Program-made: the position numbers and the translations under genes
Assembly: GCF_001720485.1 (NCBI RefSeq)
Contig: NZ_CP017114.1
Span: 3,038,001-3,102,000, forward strand
Source: Cobetia marina
GTDB taxonomy: Bacteria > Pseudomonadota > Gammaproteobacteria > Pseudomonadales > Halomonadaceae
Direction of reading: 5' to 3'
Length of the DNA stretch: 64,000 nucleotides
The notes under the pieces: generated by a model
What the model saw: only the letters and a program-made list of their open reading frames with translations
Databases searched by the model: none
What the model was told of the DNA's origin: nothing
Shown: piece by piece, positions 37,196-45,924 of the stretch
Layout: every line of letters starts with the position of its first letter
Numbering within the stretch: position 1 is the first letter of the stretch

Positions 37196-37963
37196 TCAAC
37201 GCAACTGGAACTCAAGCCGTTGACGCGCCTGACGCGCTGTCTGGGCCGCCGGGAACTCCCAGCGCGCGATAGCCTTCATCGCGGCGCGATCAAAGACACC
37301 GGAAGGCTCTGCACGCACCACCCTCAGCGAACTGCCATCGACATTGCCATCCGGACGAATCACGAAGGCCACCTCGACGAAGCCCTCGATGCCACGCCGG
37401 CGTGCACGACTGGGGTACTCAGGCGCCGTGCGCAGCGTCGGGCGGGGCGAGCCCCCTTGCGCCGCGGGTGCCGGGGTCGACTTGGCCTCCGATCGAGAAG
37501 CACTGGCGGTGGCCTGGGCACTGGACTGGGCTGACGCCTGGGAGGCGGGTGCCGGGGCCGGCTTCGGCGTTGGCTTGGGTTTCGGATCCGGTGTCGGTCT
37601 CGGCGGACGCTTCACCTCCAGTGGCGGCAGGCTGTCATCCAGCGTCAGCTCCGGCGTTGGCGGCAGTGGTGTCTTGACCTCAGGGATCGCCACCGTGCTT
37701 GTCACCTCTGGTGACGGCATCGGTGCCGCTTTAGGCGGCGGCGGTGGCTCGGCCGGTGGTGTCGGCAAGGCCTCTGCCGGCGCCGCTTCAGGGGCGGGTG
37801 CCTCTTCAGGCGCCTGAACGGTCGAGACCGACAGCGGCTCAGGCGCCGGCGCATCGTTCACCGGCGGCGCCACCAGCAGTGCCAGGGCATAGAACAGGGC
37901 CAGCGCCAGCAGGGCTCCGCCCAGCAATCCGATCAGTCGATTGGCATACAGACGTCGCGTCAT
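37196..37963 (-). CDS. tonB: TonB family energy-transducing protein
   Basis: Spans the periplasm and passes proton-motive energy from ExbBD to outer-membrane receptors. The 255-residue protein has an N-terminal membrane helix (about 10-33, LIGLLGGALLALALFYALAL), a long Pro/Ala/Lys spacer (PPPPPKAAP, PTPDPKPKPTPKPAPAP) and a C-terminal domain with PEYPSRARRRGIEGFVEV. The start is one base after the exbD stop. The C-terminal domain is intact, with the YP pair. Confidence 0.92.
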   Translation of the reverse strand: MTRRLYANRLIGLLGGALLALALFYALALLVAPPVNDAPAPEPLSVSTVQAPEEAPAPEAAPAEALPTPPAEPPPPPKAAPMPSPEVTSTVAIPEVKTPLPPTPELTLDDSLPPLEVKRPPRPTPDPKPKPTPKPAPAPASQASAQSSAQATASASRSEAKSTPAPAAQGGSPRPTLRTAPEYPSRARRRGIEGFVEVAFVIRPDGNVDGSSLRVVRAEPSGVFDRAAMKAIARWEFPAAQTARQARQRLEFQLR

Positions 37964-37964
37964 G

Positions 37965-38363
37965 TCATTCGCCTTTCGATGCCGCGACCGCGATGTCCTG
38001 CACTCCCGCACTGCGCAGCGCATCCATCGTCTCCACCAGCAGCCCGGTCCGCGATTGACGATCCGCCTGGATCACCACCGGCTGGCCGTCGGCCAGCTCC
38101 GCCACCGCGTCCCCGACACGGTGGGCGTCCACCGGCTTGCCATCGACCCATACCGCGCCCTCGGCGGTGATCGCCACCATCACGGCCGCATCCGGACGTG
38201 CCGTGGCATGCGAGGCCTCGGGGCGCTGGATCTCGACCCCCGACTCCTTGACGAAGCTGGTGGTGACGATGAAGAAGATCAGCATGATGAAGACGACATC
38301 CAGCATTGGCGTCAGGTTGATCTCGCCGCTGTCTTCCGCGGCTTCCATGCGACGTCTACGCAT
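37965..38363 (-). CDS. exbD: ExbD family biopolymer transport protein
   Basis: A 132-residue inner-membrane protein with one helix carrying the proton-path Asp in INLTPMLDVVFIMLIFF, then a periplasmic domain. The start at 38363 overlaps the end of exbB by 8 bases. It would work with ExbB and TonB as the motor of the system. Confidence 0.92.
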   Translation of the reverse strand: MRRRRMEAAEDSGEINLTPMLDVVFIMLIFFIVTTSFVKESGVEIQRPEASHATARPDAAVMVAITAEGAVWVDGKPVDAHRVGDAVAELADGQPVVIQADRQSRTGLLVETMDALRSAGVQDIAVAASKGE

Positions 38364-38991
38364 GCGGTGTCTCGCTTGTATCAGAGGAATCGGAGTCAGG
38401 CGCGGTGGACATGCCGCCAGGTACCTTGCCCTTGCGGGCATCATCCACGGCGCGCGCCAGGCGGTCGTGCAGGCGTTGGTCCTCACGACGCACGACACGC
38501 TCGAAACGGGTCACGAACAACAGTCCCACCACCGCCACCGCCATGCCGGCCAGGGTCGGCAAGGTGGCACGGGCCACGCCATCGGCCATCGCTCGCGCCT
38601 GGCCGGTACCGGCGATCGCCAGGGAATCGAAGACGTGAATCATGCCGGTCACGGTGCCCAAAAGGCCCGCCAGCGGGCAGATCATCACCAGCAGCTTGAG
38701 CCACGGCAACGGCGCGCGCAGGCGTGACAGCAGCTCACGGGTCAGTACCTCGCGGTGAGTGAGCGCCGACCAGCTGTGGTGCTCGCTGCGCGCCACCCAG
38801 TCGTGGATCAACTGGCGGCGTGCCGGCCGATGCACCAGCCGCCAGTAAAGGCCGCGCTCCAGCGCCAGACCGAACAGCAGCATGGCGATCAGGCAGATCA
38901 CCACGATCAGAGGCCCGCCGCTATCCACCAGCCGCATGACCGGTGCCAGCGCACCGGGCAACAGGGAAGAAGAGGCCAGCGACTCAGGCAT
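38356..38991 (-). CDS. exbB: ExbB family proton-channel subunit
   Basis: A 211-residue member of the MotA/TolQ/ExbB family with three membrane segments. The signature is in WLKLLVMICPLAGLLGTVTGM followed by the IAGTGQARAMADGVARATL loop. It overlaps both neighbours by 8 bases (38984-38991 with the long ExbB; 38356-38363 with exbD). It is the second, shorter ExbB of this locus. Confidence 0.92.
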   Translation of the reverse strand: MPESLASSSLLPGALAPVMRLVDSGGPLIVVICLIAMLLFGLALERGLYWRLVHRPARRQLIHDWVARSEHHSWSALTHREVLTRELLSRLRAPLPWLKLLVMICPLAGLLGTVTGMIHVFDSLAIAGTGQARAMADGVARATLPTLAGMAVAVVGLLFVTRFERVVRREDQRLHDRLARAVDDARKGKVPGGMSTAPDSDSSDTSETPHA

Positions 38992-40450
38992 GCTCGGTTT
39001 CCCGCGTGCGGGCATTGGCCGTCGCCGCGGCGGCGGGCGCACGACGCTCGAGGTGATCCGCCAGACGCGCACTGGCACGCCCTTCCAGGCGCCCCATCAG
39101 CCCCTTCGACAGGCTCGACATACCGGTCTGCGCGAACAGCAGCGGCACGGCGGTGATCAGACCCAGCACGGTGGTCACCAATGCCTGGGAGATGCCGCCG
39201 GCCATCAATTTCGGATCGCCGGTACCGAAGACGGTGATCGACTGGAAGGTGCCGATCATGCCGGTCACGGTGCCCAGCAGACCCAGCAGCGGCGCGATGG
39301 CCGCCAGCAACTTGACCAGTGCCTGACCACGTTCCAGCTTCGGTTGCTCGGCGAGCAGCGCCTCATCGAGACGCGCTTCCAGCGCTTCCGGCTCATGATC
39401 ATGACGCATGCCTTCAAAGCGGGTCAGCACGCGGCCCAGCGGGTTGTCATCCTTGAGCTGGGTCAGATCCGCTTCCTGACGCTTGACCGCGCGCCGCGTG
39501 GCCGTCAGGCGCACCAGCTGGATCAGCGCGATGATCAGCCCCAGCACGCCAAGCCCGACGATCACGTAACCGACCGCCCCGCCCTGCTTGAGTCGCTCGG
39601 TCAGCCCCGGCGCACGTGACAGGGCGCGGGTGACATCACCCCCGGTGGGATCGAAATCGAGTCGATCGGTATCGCCGGCATTGAACGCCGCCAGCTGATC
39701 ACGCATGGTCGCCGGTGTCTTGCCGGCAAGGCCGAGACTTTCCAGTGCGCTTGCACCATCCACGGCCTTGTCATCGGACAACGGTGAGAGCAGCAGATCG
39801 CCACTGAAGGCCATCTGCTCGCCGACACGCACGATCTCACGTGGCTTGATGCTGCCATCGGCACCGGCCAGCGGTGCCTTGAAACGCAGCGCACGGCCAC
39901 TTTCGCGGGCGATGCTGCCGATGTCGGCCGTCAGGGCCGCGAGTCGCTCACGACCGGGCACTTCATCCCGCGGACCAAGGTCCGGCAGTCGGGCCTGCCC
40001 ACCGGCCAGCAACCAGTTGCCGGCCACCCCTTCACGGACTTCCCGCGCATGCTTGCGCGCCACCGTGAAGACCTGGCCGAGATCCCCCTGCTGCGCCTGG
40101 CGCTCGTCATCCAGACCACTGAGGGTCGCCTGCTGCTGCTTCGCTTCGGCTTCAAGGGTCTCGCGCTTCTCGCGCAGGCTGTCACGTTGCGCCTCGGCCT
40201 TGGCCACGGCCGCCTTGAGCGCGTCACTGTCCGACAGCAACGTCTCCAGGCGTGTCTGATCACGACCTTCCGCCTGACTGGCCGCCTGCTCGAACTGCTC
40301 GACGCTCAGTGCCTGTGCCGCGGAGCCGGTCACGGCATGTGCCGGCAGCGCGCTCATGCCGAGCACGCCCAGCAGGCTCACGCCGAGCCACCCGCGCTTG
40401 AGCGCGCCAGACATCGACAGTCGCGGGAATGTCTTGTGCATCATGGACAT
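38984..40450 (-). CDS. Long MotA/TolQ/ExbB protein with periplasmic N-terminal domain (TtpC-like)
   Basis: The 488-residue protein has a signal-like N-terminus (to about residue 39, ending AHA), a coiled-coil-rich periplasmic region (about 45-130) and a further periplasmic domain. A C-terminal ExbB domain follows, with three membrane segments and the signature PLLGLLGTVTGMIGTFQSIT. This build is that of TtpC, required in Vibrio TonB2 systems. It overlaps the DUF3450 stop by one base; AGGAG lies 8 bases upstream. Confidence 0.88.
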   Translation of the reverse strand: MSMMHKTFPRLSMSGALKRGWLGVSLLGVLGMSALPAHAVTGSAAQALSVEQFEQAASQAEGRDQTRLETLLSDSDALKAAVAKAEAQRDSLREKRETLEAEAKQQQATLSGLDDERQAQQGDLGQVFTVARKHAREVREGVAGNWLLAGGQARLPDLGPRDEVPGRERLAALTADIGSIARESGRALRFKAPLAGADGSIKPREIVRVGEQMAFSGDLLLSPLSDDKAVDGASALESLGLAGKTPATMRDQLAAFNAGDTDRLDFDPTGGDVTRALSRAPGLTERLKQGGAVGYVIVGLGVLGLIIALIQLVRLTATRRAVKRQEADLTQLKDDNPLGRVLTRFEGMRHDHEPEALEARLDEALLAEQPKLERGQALVKLLAAIAPLLGLLGTVTGMIGTFQSITVFGTGDPKLMAGGISQALVTTVLGLITAVPLLFAQTGMSSLSKGLMGRLEGRASARLADHLERRAPAAAATANARTRETEHA

Positions 40451-41322
40451 CAGCTGGACTCCTGCGCGGACGGGGTAGACGAAGCGGCATTGGAGACAGC
40501 CTGACGAGAGGCGTCGAGCTCCACGTTTTCCACCGGGACGGACAGCGGCAAGGTGAGCAGTGACGGTGCCTGCTGGTCACGCGCCATGCTGATTCCCTGG
40601 CGCAGCTCGCTCAGCGCACTGTCATCCAGTACCTGCCAGCTGTCATTCTGCGTCTTCCATGCCCCGCCGTGCTGGCCATCCAGCGTCAGGTAATAAAGCC
40701 CCACGCGACCGACACGCAGATACTGCACCTCGGTGTCCTCCGCACCGATCAGCCCCGCACGCCAGGTATCCAGGCCCTGGCCGTAGCTCAGCTCCTGCTG
40801 CCAGGCATTGAGCAGCTGATCGAGGCGCTCGTCATTGGTGAGACTGGCGTTGGACAGGTTGTCGCGCAGCCGTGCGACACGCGCCAGACGCTCTTCCTTC
40901 AGGAAGGGCAGGTCCTGCTCGATGAACGCTTCCAGCTCATTGACCTGCTCACGCAGCAGGCCCGGCAAGGACTCGCGGGTGGCCTCGAGATTCTCGAGCG
41001 CCGTGCGCTGACGCTCGATTCGCGCGGCACGGTCGGCATTGAGCGGGGTCAGTTCCGCGGTATAGCTTTCCAGACGCGCCGCTTCCTGACGCGCCTCGCG
41101 CAGCCTCACCAGCAATTCGCGGGTCTCGTCGTCAGCCGCGTCGATGCGCGACTGCAACTCCCCCTGGGTCTGCTGATGACTCGCCGCACTGTCACGCAGC
41201 GTCTGTGCATGAACCGGCAGACTCGTGGCACACAGAGGCACCATCAGCGCCAGCGCGGGCAGCATGCCGCCAAACGCGCGCGCCCTCGGGAAAGAGAAAG
41301 AAGTGGAACGCCGCACGGACAT
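40450..41322 (-). CDS. DUF3450 family periplasmic coiled-coil protein
   Basis: The 290-residue protein has a signal peptide (MSVRRSTSFSFPRARAF then a hydrophobic core ending PVHAQ), then a long coiled coil (about 45-165, rich in Glu, Arg and Leu), then a globular tail (VGRVGLYYLTLDGQHGGAWK). DUF3450 genes commonly lead TonB/ExbB/ExbD/TPR clusters. Start choice is uncertain: at 41322 AGGAG touches the ATG directly, and the alternative at 41349 has no better site. It is first in the operon, behind an AT-rich promoter region with a Fur-like sequence. Confidence 0.82.
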   Translation of the reverse strand: MSVRRSTSFSFPRARAFGGMLPALALMVPLCATSLPVHAQTLRDSAASHQQTQGELQSRIDAADDETRELLVRLREARQEAARLESYTAELTPLNADRAARIERQRTALENLEATRESLPGLLREQVNELEAFIEQDLPFLKEERLARVARLRDNLSNASLTNDERLDQLLNAWQQELSYGQGLDTWRAGLIGAEDTEVQYLRVGRVGLYYLTLDGQHGGAWKTQNDSWQVLDDSALSELRQGISMARDQQAPSLLTLPLSVPVENVELDASRQAVSNAASSTPSAQESS

Positions 41323-41423
41323 CTCCTGAAGAACAAGACTGGGTTGCATCCTCGGTCACTGGCCATGCTGCCAGAGAATCGCGAGTGGAAATGCAAATCA
41401 CTGGCAGGGACGGTATTACAAAC

Positions 41424-41446
41424 AAGAACAATTATCAATTGATCTC
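41424..41446 (-). promoter_or_regulatory. Possible Fur box upstream of the TonB operon
   Basis: The AT-rich sequence AAGAACAATTATCAATTGATC includes one perfect Fur half-site (ATTATC) and an imperfect partner. It lies about 100 bases before the DUF3450 start in the only AT-rich island nearby. Iron control would suit a TonB system, but the overall match is partial. Confidence 0.35.
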
Positions 41447-41595
41447 GATCCGCACTCGCCTCCATCTCTGCAATGCCGCGTTGCAGGCTTTCCCCTCGCG
41501 TGCCGACGCTCACGCAGAGCCTGTCAGATGTCATGCTCTCGGGATGCCATGCAGGCAGACGCCATGACGTGAGGATGTCTGATCCGGGCACAAAA

Positions 41596-41627
41596 AAAAC
41601 GCGACCCGCCGAAGCGGGTCGCGTTTT
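41596..41627 (-). terminator. Terminator downstream of etfA
   Basis: A perfect 14-bp stem (AAAACGCGACCCGC/GCGGGTCGCGTTTT) with a four-base loop. The minus strand continues into a run of T, 55 bases after the etfA stop. Confidence 0.93.
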
Positions 41628-41681
41628 CTGCTCATCTCCGGTCCGGGTGTCCGGCGCCGGATGAGAGGTCAGCGCACTGTC

Positions 41682-42608
41682 TTACAGCTTGCCTTCCAGC
41701 TCCGGCAGCACCTCGAACAGATCACCGACCAGACCGTAGTCGGCAACCTGGAAGATCGGCGCCTCATCATCCTTGTTGATCGCGACGATGACCTTGGAGT
41801 CCTTCATGCCCGCCAGGTGCTGGATCGCACCGGAGATGCCGACGGCAATGTACAGGTCCGGGGCAACGATCTTGCCGGTCTGACCGACCTGCATGTCGTT
41901 GGGCACGAAACCGGCATCCACGGCGGCACGTGAGGCACCGATGGCGGCGCCCAGCTTGTCGGCGATGCCGTCGAGCAGAGCGAAGTTCTCACCGTTGCCC
42001 ATGCCGCGGCCACCGGAGATCACCACCTTGGCAGCACCCAGCTCCGGACGCTCGCTCTCGGCCAGCGTCTCGTTGACGAAGCTGGAGACACCGGCATCCT
42101 CGACGACATCCACCGCCTCGATGGCCGCCTGGCCGTCAGCCGCCACCGGGTCGAAGCCGGTGGCACGCACGGTGATCACCTTCAGAACGTCGTCACTCTT
42201 GACGGTCGCGATGGCGTTGCCGGCATAGATCGGACGCAGGAAGGTATCGGCACTCTCGACCGCGATGATCTCGGAAATCTGTGCGACGTCCTTCAGCGCT
42301 GCCACGCGCGGCATGAAATTCTTGGCCGTGGTGGAAGCACCGGACAGCACATGGCTGTAGTCGTCCGCCAGCGCCACGACCAGTGCCGAGACATTCTCCG
42401 CCAGCTGATGGGCGTAGACCGCGTTGTCCGCCACGCGCACACGCTTGACGCCGGCAAGCTTCGCGGCCTGCTCGGCAACGCTCCCGACACCTTCCCCCGC
42501 GACGAGAACATCGATATCGCCACCGATGGCGCTGGCAGCCGCTACCACACTGGCAGTGGTACCTGTCAGCTGGCCATCGTGATGATCGGCAATGACGAGA
42601 ATGCTCAT
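41682..42608 (-). CDS. etfA: Electron transfer flavoprotein alpha subunit
   Basis: Carries FAD and takes electrons from acyl-CoA and other dehydrogenases. The 308-residue protein has the C-terminal FAD motif region ([39 protein letters not shown]). Its ATG overlaps the etfB stop as ATGA. The end of the unit is marked by the strong terminator at 41596. Confidence 0.96.
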   Translation of the reverse strand: MSILVIADHHDGQLTGTTASVVAAASAIGGDIDVLVAGEGVGSVAEQAAKLAGVKRVRVADNAVYAHQLAENVSALVVALADDYSHVLSGASTTAKNFMPRVAALKDVAQISEIIAVESADTFLRPIYAGNAIATVKSDDVLKVITVRATGFDPVAADGQAAIEAVDVVEDAGVSSFVNETLAESERPELGAAKVVISGGRGMGNGENFALLDGIADKLGAAIGASRAAVDAGFVPNDMQVGQTGKIVAPDLYIAVGISGAIQHLAGMKDSKVIVAINKDDEAPIFQVADYGLVGDLFEVLPELEGKL

Positions 42609-43357
42609 GAGATCACCTTTGCTTCATTCTTGAGTTTGTCCACCAGCTCATCGACGGAGCCGACCTTGACGCCACCCTGGCGCTCGGCCGGCGGCGTCAC
42701 CTTGACCAGCGTGACCTTCGAGGCCGTGGAGACACCCAGCTCTTCTGGCGTCTTGAGGTCCAGCGGCTTCTTCTTGGCCTTCATGATGTCCGGAAGCTTG
42801 GCGTAGCGCGGCTCGTTGAGGCGCAGGTCCGTGGTGACCACCGCCGGCAGGCTGAGCTTGACGGTCTGCAGACCCCCGTCGATCTCACGAGTGACGTTGA
42901 CGCTCTCGCCGTCGACCACCACCTCGGAGGCGAAGGTGCCCTGCCCCATGCCGGTGAGCGCCGCCAGCATCTGGCCGGTCTGGTTGTTGTCGGCATCGAT
43001 GGACTGCTTGCCGAGAATCACCAGGCCAGGCTGCTCTTCCTCGACCACCTTGGCCAGCAGCTTGGCCACTGCCAGAGAGTCGACGGCGTCATCGGTCATC
43101 ACCTGCACGGCGCGATCTGCCCCCAGCGCCAGCGCGGTACGCAGCTGTTCCTGGGCGGCCTTCGGCCCGATGGTCACGGCCACGACCTCGGTCGCCACGC
43201 CTTTTTCCTTCAGGCGTACCGCTTCTTCCACGGCAATCTCGCAGAAGGGGTTCATGGCCATCTTGACGTTGGTCAGATCCACGTCAGACTGATCCGCCTT
43301 GACGCGAATCTTGACGTTGTAATCGATGACGCGTTTCACCGCGACGAGTACTTTCAT
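42605..43357 (-). CDS. etfB: Electron transfer flavoprotein beta subunit
   Basis: Partner of EtfA in the soluble electron carrier that passes electrons to the membrane ETF-QO encoded divergently at 43978. The 250-residue protein shows [19 protein letters not shown], the family signature region [18 protein letters not shown], the AMP/nucleotide site [14 protein letters not shown] and the recognition-loop region ([21 protein letters not shown]). GAGG lies just before the ATG. Confidence 0.96.
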   Translation of the reverse strand: MKVLVAVKRVIDYNVKIRVKADQSDVDLTNVKMAMNPFCEIAVEEAVRLKEKGVATEVVAVTIGPKAAQEQLRTALALGADRAVQVMTDDAVDSLAVAKLLAKVVEEEQPGLVILGKQSIDADNNQTGQMLAALTGMGQGTFASEVVVDGESVNVTREIDGGLQTVKLSLPAVVTTDLRLNEPRYAKLPDIMKAKKKPLDLKTPEELGVSTASKVTLVKVTPPAERQGGVKVGSVDELVDKLKNEAKVIS

Positions 43358-43977
43358 GGTGTCCTCGCTGATCTCTCATGGAGCGAGAGGCTGCTCGAGG
43401 CGCCCCCGCTCGATTCATGCAAGCGTTTGATAGGTGAATATCATCCAAAATAGGTCGTGCTGACAAGCACCGCGTCACGGCACCCCATCCCACGACCCGA
43501 AGGCATGCTGCCTGCTGCTGGCGAACGCTGCTCGCCGGCCGTTGACAACCGGCCCTGATGGCAACGGATCATCATTCTCATGGGGGCATCTTGCGCAGAA
43601 TTGGGGGTCGGGGTCAAACCGGAAAGCCACCATCCGGGTGCCCGGACATGAAACCCGTCAGGCGATATCCTGCAACACGCCGTGTGGCTATTACGTCAGA
43701 CCCAAGCATAATAAACAAACGGTCGTTTTAAATGCTACTGTTGCGGCATGCTATGCGGCTGCCTTGCGCATGACAGCTCGCCACGACGGGATGGGAGCCA
43801 TATCCTTCACTGTCGATACGACGAGCACAGCATCGTTTTTTGCTTTGGCGAGCCACCGCCCTGACGCGCGCCGCCGAAGATCAATAGCCCTGCGATCAGC
43901 AACGACTGATCGTGATACGCCCACCCCGCCGGATCCGCGGGGCCTGATACAGGGCATCAAGATTGAGGAGACGGGTC
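43358..43977. other. Divergent intergenic region etfBA / ETF-QO
   Basis: 620 bases with no credible gene. The clearest signal is the PsrA-like box (43716-43729) in an AT-rich stretch. A Cys-poor, low-complexity frame antisense to the ETF-QO leader is not supported. The two transcription starts should lie here. Confidence 0.6.
43716..43729. promoter_or_regulatory. PsrA-like operator between etfBA and ETF-QO
   Basis: CAAAC-GGTC-GTTTT fits the PsrA binding pattern (G/C)AAAC-N2-4-GTTT(G/C), missing only the last base. PsrA is a fatty-acid-responsive TetR regulator in Pseudomonas with etf genes among its reported targets. The box sits in an AT-rich stretch within the divergent region, so one site could control both units. 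The naming is inference. Confidence 0.5.
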
Positions 43978-45621
43978 ATGGAACGCGAATTCATGGATTT
44001 CGACGTCGTCATCGTCGGTGCCGGGCCTTCCGGCCTGTCGGCGGCCTGTCGACTGATGCAGCAGGCCAATGAGGCGGAGCACGAACTGACGGTCTGCGTG
44101 GTCGAGAAAGGCTCTGAAGTCGGCGCCCATATCCTGTCAGGCGCAGTGCTGGAGCCACGCGCACTCACCGAACTCTTCCCCGACTGGGCCGAGCGCGGCG
44201 CGCCGCTCAATACCGCCGTGACCCGTGATGAAGTCGTGCTGCTCAAGGATGACCAGAAGGCACAGGTCATCCCCAATGCACTGGTTCCCAAGACCATGCA
44301 CAACGATGGCAACTACATCATCAGCGCCGGCAACCTGACCCGCTGGCTGGGCGAGCAGGCAGAGGAACTGGGCGTCGAGATCTTCCCGGGCTTCGCCGCT
44401 CAGGAAGTGCTGCATGGCGAGGATGGCACGGTGCGCGGCATCGTGGTCGGCGACATGGGCGTGGCCGCCGATGGCAGTGAAAAGGATGGCCACATGCCGG
44501 GCATGGAATTGCGCGGCAAGTACACCCTGTTCGCCGAGGGCTGCCGCGGACATCTGGGCAAGCAGCTGATCTCGCGCTTCTCTCTCGACAAGGGCGCCGA
44601 TGCCCAACATTACGGCATCGGCCTCAAGGAGCTGTGGGATGTCCCGGCCGAGCAGCATCAGCCGGGGCTGGTAGTCCACGGCAGTGGCTGGCCGCTCAAG
44701 GGCAACGCCGAAGGTGGCTTCTTCCTCTATCACACCGATGACCAGCAGGTGGTGGTCGGGCTGATCGTCGATCTCGCCTACGACAATCCGTACCTGTCAC
44801 CCTTCGATGAATTCCAGCGCATGAAGCAGCACCCGACCCTGGCTCGGCACCTCGAAGGCGGCAAGCGGGTCTCCTACGGGGCGCGCGCCATCGCCAAGGG
44901 CGGCCTCAACTGCCTGCCGAAGATGAGCTTCCCGGGTGGCCTGCTGATCGGCTGTGACGCCGGTACGCTCAACTTCGCCAAGATCAAGGGCCTGCACACC
45001 GCGATGAAGTCCGGCATGCTGGCGGCGGAGAGCGTGTTCGCCGCCATCAAGAGCGGCGATGAGGGTGGCGAGGACCTCGTCGACTTCGGCAAGCGCTTCC
45101 AGGACAGCTGGGCCCATGAGGAGCTGGATGCCTCGCGCAGCTTCGGCCCGGCGATGCACAAGTACGGCACCTTCCTCGGTGGCGCCTACAACTTCCTCGA
45201 CCAGCTGATGGGCGGCCGACTGCCGACCCTGCATGACACCACCCCGGACTACGCGCGCATGCGCCCGGCGGATGAATGCACGAAGATCGAGTATCCCAAG
45301 CCGGACGGCAAGCTGTCCTTCGACAAGCTGTCCTCGGTGTTTCTCTCCAACACCAATCACGAGGAAGACCAGCCGTGTCACCTGCGTCTGGCAGACCCGG
45401 CGCTACCGGTGCGTGACAACCTGCCGCGCTTCGCTGAGCCGGCCCAGCGCTACTGCCCCGCCGGGGTCTACGAGATCGTCGAGGAAGCCGGTGAGCCGCA
45501 GTTCCAGATCAACTTCCAGAACTGCGTGCACTGCAAGACCTGTGACATCAAGGACCCGGCGCAGAACATCACCTGGGTCGCCCCGGAAGGTGGCGGTGGC
45601 CCCAACTATCCGAACATGTGA
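43978..45621 (+). CDS. Electron transfer flavoprotein-ubiquinone oxidoreductase
   Basis: Membrane-bound FAD and 4Fe-4S enzyme that moves electrons from ETF to ubiquinone. The 547-residue protein has the N-terminal dinucleotide motif VVIVGAGPSGLSAACRL (11-27) and a C-terminal cluster region with YCPAGVYEI and NCVHCKTCDIKDPAQNI, giving four Cys ligands, and ends GGGPNYPNM as family members do. GAGGAG lies 7 bases before the ATG at 43978. With etfBA it completes the electron path from acyl-CoA dehydrogenation to the respiratory chain. Confidence 0.96.
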   Translation: MEREFMDFDVVIVGAGPSGLSAACRLMQQANEAEHELTVCVVEKGSEVGAHILSGAVLEPRALTELFPDWAERGAPLNTAVTRDEVVLLKDDQKAQVIPNALVPKTMHNDGNYIISAGNLTRWLGEQAEELGVEIFPGFAAQEVLHGEDGTVRGIVVGDMGVAADGSEKDGHMPGMELRGKYTLFAEGCRGHLGKQLISRFSLDKGADAQHYGIGLKELWDVPAEQHQPGLVVHGSGWPLKGNAEGGFFLYHTDDQQVVVGLIVDLAYDNPYLSPFDEFQRMKQHPTLARHLEGGKRVSYGARAIAKGGLNCLPKMSFPGGLLIGCDAGTLNFAKIKGLHTAMKSGMLAAESVFAAIKSGDEGGEDLVDFGKRFQDSWAHEELDASRSFGPAMHKYGTFLGGAYNFLDQLMGGRLPTLHDTTPDYARMRPADECTKIEYPKPDGKLSFDKLSSVFLSNTNHEEDQPCHLRLADPALPVRDNLPRFAEPAQRYCPAGVYEIVEEAGEPQFQINFQNCVHCKTCDIKDPAQNITWVAPEGGGGPNYPNM

Positions 45622-45924
45622 CCCATCGCTGCCCGCCAGCTGACAACGCCGCCGTGGCCCTGCCGCGGCGGCGTTGTCGTTTCTGGCCTCCCGTACGGAC
45701 CTGCTCCGTGGACCGCTGCGCGGTCCGCTTCAGCAGGGAGATGTCGCGCTCTCACGAGGGCGCTTCTTGTGTTATTCCAAAACAGTCTCAAATACTTCAT
45801 TGATATAACTTTCCATGGATAGCACATTAGCCATCCTTGATTTCACTCACTCCAACGGGGTCAGACGGCGCAGCACCCGAGCGTCGACTCGCCTCTTCCT
45901 GACTTCCCTTGCTTCGGAGCCACC
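45622..45924. other. ETF-QO / symporter intergenic region with terminator-like hairpin
   Basis: 303 bases. A hairpin (45642-45678) follows the ETF-QO stop. The second half (about 45765-45845) is AT-rich and likely holds the promoter of the symporter gene, although no clear -35/-10 pair stands out. Confidence 0.55.
45642..45678 (+). terminator. Terminator of the ETF-QO gene
   Basis: A 12-13 bp stem (GACAACGCCGCC/GGCGGCGTTGTC) with a GC-rich loop, followed by GTTTC. It lies 20 bases after the stop and belongs to the GACAACGCC hairpin family of this window. Confidence 0.8.
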
